A stretch of 37,885 nt of DNA from Funneliformis mosseae (taxonomy: Eukaryota > Glomeromycota > Glomeromycetes > Glomerales > Glomeraceae). Shown here piece by piece: positions 32,747 to 37,885 of the stretch. Both the position numbers and the translations under genes were made by a program. Under the pieces are notes generated by a model. The model was not told the DNA's origin. It saw only the letters and a list, made by a program, of their open reading frames with translations, and searched no databases. Where the stretch lies: NCBI GenBank assembly GCA_910592005.1, contig CAJVPP010000277.1, positions 1 to 37,885 of the forward strand, in the 5' to 3' direction. Positions within the stretch are counted from its first letter, which is position 1. The number at the start of each line of letters is the position of its first letter.

Positions 32747-33438
32747 ATGTCTACAACGAAAAGAATATTTGACAAAAGAGGAGAAATAAATGGTGAATAT
32801 GTTCCCAACCCAACAACAGGTCAAAGACATTTGAAATTTGGTCCACCAGGAGTTGGTGGTATGTTATCCGTTATTTTCACATTATCTTTGTTCTTTTAAA
32901 CATTTGGTAACACTTTATTATACATGAAAGCCAATGTTGAAGAGCCAATCGGCGATTATCATCAGGTGCCTGATAAAGATGAAGTGGATATACATGGAGA
33001 AGGTATAAGTGTAGAAGCAGAAAATCGTAATCTTGCAGAATTAAAATCCTTGTCTACGGATTATGCTCGTAAAGAAAGTAAAGAGGGAACTGGTCCTCAC
33101 TTCAAAACTCAGGCTGCGACCGCAGGTATTCTGTTAAACTTTTTTTAAACCACATTGTTACAAATAAAGATCAACTAAAAAATTTAATTTTAGCTTCGGC
33201 GCTTGGAAAATATGCTGCGGCTATTGGACAAGAGCGTTTAAAGAATCCTACAGAATTGCTCAGAGACCTTCCTCATATTGAAAATATTGATAAAAAAGCT
33301 TTGCTTGACAGATTGAAAAAAGAAGTTAAAGCTAGACAATCTGTTGAAATGAATGAAATGCATAAAGAAGTTCGTGGTGGTGTTGCCGCTCATGTACAGT
33401 CTGCTGTTGATAAATTGGATCAATTAATTGAAGAATGA
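32747..33438 (+). CDS. Small hydrophilic LEA/SMP-like protein (three exons)
   Basis: The exons are 32747-32858, 32931-33125 and 33194-33438. The introns are 72 nt (GTATGT...AAAG) and 68 nt (GTATTC...TTTTAG), both phase 1 and both splitting an Ala codon. The joined frame is 183 residues, ending DKLDQLIEE. It is rich in Lys, Glu, Asp, Ala and Gly, has no Cys or Trp, no signal peptide and no membrane segment. Residues 97-113 form an Ala-rich stretch (TQAATAASALGKYAAAI), preceded by EAENRNLAELKSLS and followed by charged helices (DKKALLDRLKKEVKARQS) and GGVAAHVQSAVDKL. These recall the seed maturation protein (SMP) repeats of LEA proteins, which protect cells against drying, and small conserved fungal proteins of this sort. 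The gene model is firm; the family is tentative. It could instead be an unrelated coiled-coil protein. Confidence 0.8.
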
Positions 33439-34050
33439 AAAAAAAAAGCGTAAGAAAATATGTGATGTCTTCATGATTAACTTATTTAGTCGATTGTAAT
33501 ATAACATGAAATATTTCAATCTGCGCAACCGATTTGATTTACATCACATAGTTTAGAAATTAAGACGATGTAGGTGTACAAAGTGATTTTTGAAAAAAAA
33601 AAAAAAAAAATATGTATATATATGTCTTGAAATTTATTCGAAAAAGCAAAGAAAAAAACTTTTGATAACAATGCTTTATGGTGAATTAGTTGATGAAGCG
33701 TAAAATTTGTAATCGATATATGCAAATAATACACTATTTCGATACTTTTATTTGATTTCTTTAATCAATCGCCATTACTACAGTTTTCATCGAGCAGTTT
33801 TAGTTACAGGAAATACTTGAATCGGCGAGATGTCGCATTAACTTTGATTATACAATATTACAACGGTTCGTAAGGAAGAAGATTTTGAAGAATTGAAATT
33901 ACATTTGAAAACGATAATGTTATAAAGGGTTAATACTTTCAATAATGGGCGTACTGTAATTAATAAAGAAAATATCCAAAAATGCTTACGAAACAGTATA
34001 AAGATAGAAATAAAAATTCCTTTTATTGCATTAATTGATTGATTTTATTT
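33439..34050. other. 3' flank of the LEA-like gene, no gene seen
   Basis: The composition is mixed, with a poly-A run near 33593-33610. Frames here are short or run through homopolymers. The change to almost pure AT sequence begins near 34050. Nothing else is recognised. Confidence 0.4.
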
Positions 34051-36295
34051 TCTTGAAAATAGTTTTAATACTAATTATTTTGGTATTAATACAGAGAAGT
34101 TTTTACTTTTATATAAGAGAAAGTCGTTAATTTGTTAATTTTAAAAGTACTTAATAAAATATTGTAATCATTAAATCTTAATAAATTTAATAAATTATTA
34201 ATCATTATAAATAGATTTATAAGTTAATAATTATACCTTTTAACATATTTTATCATTTGGACGCTTTGCAGTAGAAAGGGAGAATTCTACCAAAAAAAAT
34301 TTTTACTAAATGATTTTTTTAGTAAAATAAGTTCAGATTTAGCATTAATTCAAAAAAAATTTTTTTTGAACTTTTTTGCCCATTTATATTATTTGACAAT
34401 TATATAATATTTATTTCTTTCTTTTATTATTTTAATTTTATTATTTCTATTAAATTTTTATTTTAATATAATTTATTATTTTTTTTTATATAAGAACTAA
34501 GCTATTAAAATCAGATTACAGAATCCTTTCAAGCAAAAATGAATTATAATATAATATTAATAAAGCAAGTAATTAGATCATCAAAATTTTTCTAAAATTA
34601 GATTTTAGAAATAATTAACATAAAATTTGAAAATAATCAGACATTATTATTCAAAAAGTTAAAAAATTTTCAGATCTATTTAAAATTCACTTTAATTAAA
34701 ATATTTAATATAAAATCATTATTAATAAATTTGAATAAATATTTGGATAGTAACTGAAGATATTTATATCTTTAATAAAATTTTTTTTTGAAAAATACTC
34801 TATTTATTTTGTTTTATAAAAAAAATAAACATGAAAAAATTAAAATAATTTAAATTTCTTTTTAAAGTTACTATAAAATGAATTTTCATAAATGATAATT
34901 TTGTAATAAAAATATATTATTTAAATTTTAAAATTATTTTTCTAATAAAATTAGTGTAATAACATCCTGTAAAGTGATTTTAATAACAAAATCTAAAGTA
35001 TTATAAAATTAATTTTAAGTATTATAAAAATTAGTATAATAATATCTATAGGATAATAAAATTTTATGTATTTTTTATAATAATATCATCATATTATTAA
35101 TTAATTTGATTTAATATTTAAATTAAATAATTTATTATTGGTTGAAAATATTTACTAAAATGTAAAATTTTTTTGATCATCATTTACTCAAAATTAATTT
35201 CTTATTCTGTAAAGTGATTTTAATACTTAGTTCCCATATATTATTAATATTAAAAATAGAAATTACTATAAATATAAAAAATATTATGTAAGAATTTTTA
35301 AATGATAATACATAATAATGATCAACAAATATTATATCAGAAAAATCAGAAAAATATTAAGAATTTACATAATTTATCTGATCAATCAGATATGTTATTT
35401 TTCTAATACTGCAAATATTTATTATATTTGTAATAATAGATAACTTTTTATTTTTATATCTTTATTCTTTTTATTATTTTTTCTTATATTTTATATTTAT
35501 ATTTTATTTTATTTTTTTATTATATTATAGCTAAAGTTTATAAATTTAGTTAGTTTATAATAAAGTAAAATAATTAGTTATAGCAAATTAATTTTATATA
35601 AATAAATAATATTTTGCTCAAATTATAAATTAGCTCTCTTATAAGTTTTATAACTTTATTATAAGTTTCAAGTTATAAATAAAAGAATAAATTTAAACCT
35701 ACAAAAATTACTTTTTTTTAATGTTATTTTTTATTCAAAATTCATTATAATATCATATATTAACTTACTTTTAAATTTATCATATAAGTTTAATTAAATA
35801 AATCTTAAATCCTAAATTATAATAAATTATCAAGTTGATTCAAATATAATAAATATCTATAAAACTTAAAGAAAATCTTAAATCATAAATTTTAATAAGT
35901 AAAATTAATTACTGCAGTTTTTTAACTTAGATATTAAGATATTTAAAAATTAATCTAGTGATAATATATATTTTTATTTAAATATGATTTGTAAAAAATA
36001 ATATTAATCAAATTATACAATAATCTAAAATATAATTTAAATATATTTAGTATAATAAATATATTTTTTAATATTTTTTAGATTATAAAAGTTTATAAGT
36101 AAATTTACTTACTTATTTATTATAAATTATCTTTTAATTTTCTTTATAAAAAATTAAAATTTTTTTTTAAATTAATTTTATAAATATATATTATATCATA
36201 ATAATTTTTATTTTTTAATTATATAATAAAAGATCTAAAATTATTTATAATTAAAACTTTATAATTTTTAAAAAATTTATATTAAAAAATTTTAA
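34051..36295. other. Nearly pure AT repeat land
   Basis: No frame with ordinary amino-acid variety was seen on either strand. Local features are a perfect palindrome of TTC, eight A, eight T, GAA at 34349-34370, and a TTTTACTAAA/TTTAGTAAAA hairpin just before it (about 34302-34327). The phrase CTGTAAAGTGATTTTAATA occurs at both 34967 and 35207. These look like decayed repeats. Confidence 0.4.
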
Positions 36296-36297
36296 TA

Positions 36298-37168
36298 CTG
36301 TATTCCTCTGAAAATAAGCAACATATTTTTGCTATATTATTGCTTATTTTCAGGTATGCTTTAATCAACTTATGATATACAATCTAAAATCTGCTAATTT
36401 GTTAATAAATCTTGTGATTATTGATCACGTTAATCATCTAATATTATATAAAATTGCAAAAAATTTTTTTTATTCAGCTAAAATGCCACATTCTACAAAA
36501 AAAGAATTGTTAAATAAAAGGTTATAAAAGTTAATAAATGTTCACAAACTTCGTATTCTATCGAACAAAAAATACAAATTGTTACCTATACAAAAGAATA
36601 TGGTTACATTAAGGCGGCAGAGCACTTTGACATTAATCGTAGCATAGTAGGATATTAGATGGGTTAACTAACATTTATTAGCCACTGGATGTTGTAATAA
36701 ATAAACTATTCAAGAATAATCTTTGTAAAGAATAGCATATTTGGATGGCTAATAGTGATATTGAAGTAACTGCTAAAGAAAACCTTCATCACGCTAGATT
36801 TAGTGATATATAATCATAGGTTAAAAAGTCTTAGAAAAGGATTCCTGATGAAATTATTATAGAATTCTTTAAAACTTGTAAAATATTGATCAATTTGAAT
36901 TATGATTTAGAGATCTTTGATAAAGATAATATTGATAATAGCGATGATATTGATAGTGGTGATAATATTGATGATGATATTGAAGATGATATTGAAGATG
37001 ATATTGATGATCATGTTTAACATGATTTGTATATTGAAACATTAAAAATAAAAATTTTTTTTTATATATGGTATTTTATAAAATTTAATTAAATTGCTTA
37101 TTTTTGGGTATTAAGTTAATTTGAGGGTTGCTTATTTTCAGAAATTGCTTATTTTTGGAGGAATATGG
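36298..37168 (+). mobile_element. Pogo/Tigger-type deletion derivative with TA target duplication
   Basis: The left end CTGTATTCCTCTGAAAATAA continues GCAA, and the complement of the right end reads CCATATTCCTCCAAAAATAA, then GCAA. TA lies at 36296-36297 and 37169-37170. TTGCTTATTTT words recur near both ends (about 36315, 36340, 37097, 37127, 37145), as expected for transposase-binding sites. Inside, SYSIEQKIQIVTYTKEYG followed by AAEHFDINRSIV (about 36553-36651) is the helix-turn-helix of CENP-B/pogo-type transposases. A C-terminal-like part (DEIIIEFFKTCKI) runs into an acidic Asp/Ile repeat ending near 37020. The catalytic centre between them is missing and stops are present, so the 871 bp copy is not autonomous. 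Confidence 0.7.
36926..37017 (+). repeat. GAT-rich repeat coding an acidic tail
   Basis: GATATTGA(T/A)GAT words repeat with little change and encode Asp-Ile-Asp/Glu-Asp runs at the 3' end of the pogo-type relic. An acidic C-terminus is usual for CENP-B/pogo-type proteins. The very regular copies suggest later replication slippage. Confidence 0.55.
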
Positions 37169-37170
37169 TA

Positions 37171-37664
37171 TATTAATCTTTAACAAATTTATTAAAATTT
37201 ATTTTTAGCAATATTAATTATAATTAAATATTATAAAATTTATTATAAAAGATTATTTCAATTATTATAATTTTTATAATTTTTAAAAAGTTTATAACTT
37301 TTATTAATAGTAAAGTAATTTAATCAATTTATAATATATATATTTTAAATTTTTAAAAAATTATTATAATAAATTTTTTAAAATTTAATTTTGAATTATT
37401 TAAAAACCTTCTTAATACACTTAAAATTTTTTTATTAAAGTCAATAAATATTAAACAATATTTTTTTATATATATTATATTACTAAAATTAATATTTAAT
37501 ATTTATTTAAGAAATTATACCTTTTTTTGAATTTAGAGATAAATTTACTTGCTAAACAATTTAAAATATAAAGTAAATTTTTAAAAAAGAATCAAATTAA
37601 AAAACTATTTTTTAAATAGCTTTTTTTTAATATTTATTTTATATATTTTAATTTTAATTTAAAT
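37171..37664. other. AT-rich flank, nothing recognised
   Basis: The stretch is almost pure A and T. It has no frame of ordinary composition and no element boundary I can define. Confidence 0.4.
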
Positions 37665-37818
37665 ATTATTCCTTAAACTGTAATATAAAATTGTTTCTAA
37701 ATATTGTAGAAAACTTAAAATATTTTAATATTTAATGATTATAAAAAAATAAAATAAAATTTTTAGATTTATCATATTATGATATATTTAATGGTAGTAT
37801 TTATAAACTTTAAAATTC
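37665..37818 (-). repeat. Right arm of the window-spanning inverted repeat
   Basis: The reverse complement aligns with 10-166 over about 155 bp with scattered substitutions, including the landmark CAGTTTAAGGAATA versus TAGTTTAAGGGATA. It is probably a copy of an interspersed AT-rich repeat family. Confidence 0.6.
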
Positions 37819-37885
37819 ATAATTATCAATATATATTAATTTTTTAATTTTTTAATTTTAAAAATAATTTATTATTTAATAATTA

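Noticed and set aside
1..37885. One giant transposon bounded by the edge inverted repeats
   Set aside because: The arms are diverged, no target duplication can be seen, and the contents are a mixture of unrelated genes and elements. Interspersed repeats or contig ends explain it more simply.
1..37885. tRNA or rRNA genes
   Set aside because: I looked for T-loop-like TTCGAATC contexts and rRNA-like GC-rich blocks and saw none with matching arms. A covariance-model search was not possible here.

Overview
The window looks like nuclear DNA from an arbuscular mycorrhizal fungus, most likely Rhizophagus irregularis or a close relative. It is extremely AT-rich and crowded with decayed transposon pieces. 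Introns are short (68-77 nt) with GT..AG ends. There are three divergent HMG-box genes of the fungal MATA-HMG type, a class greatly expanded in Rhizophagus, and relics of protein families I associate with that genus. No database was searched, so the organism and family names rest on recognition.

Layout. 1-4300: almost pure AT repeat land, with decayed elements, tandem repeats and a decayed minus-strand ORF. 4300-5932: a degenerate tandem array followed by HMG-box gene 1 (+). 5933-7010: unassigned. 7010-11690: copy A of a segmental duplication. 11690-13140: no recognised gene. 13303-14701: a broken multi-exon gene of a Rhizophagus-type family. 14700-18040: AT-rich repeats with a Tc1-like transposase relic and a FAR1-like relic, both on the minus strand. 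18040-27645: copy B of the same duplication, doubled in length by insertions: a 3 kb element, a 1.5 kb unexplained segment and at least three miniature elements. It also holds a zinc-knuckle exon that copy A lacks. 27645-30010: no recognised gene. 30010-32386: a divergent pair of HMG-box genes with a three-copy ~200 bp repeat between them. 32747-33438: an intact three-exon gene for a small hydrophilic LEA/SMP-like protein. 34050-37885: AT repeat land again, with an 871 bp pogo/Tigger-type deletion derivative that has TA target duplications.

The probably functional genes are HMG 1, HMG 2, HMG 3 and the LEA/SMP-like gene. HMG 1 and HMG 2 share a motif ahead of the box (VLKPN-x-EFLMW) and are close paralogues. 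HMG 3 is more diverged and has a Gln-Ser repeat tail and one intron. They do not form an operon or a visible pathway.

The most informative feature is the A/B duplication. Copy A supplies empty sites for insertions in copy B, which gives element boundaries, target duplications and relative ages. Copy B has lost most CpGs around its 3 kb insertion but keeps many further away, which suggests local cytosine methylation and deamination. I found no rRNA, tRNA or CRISPR array.
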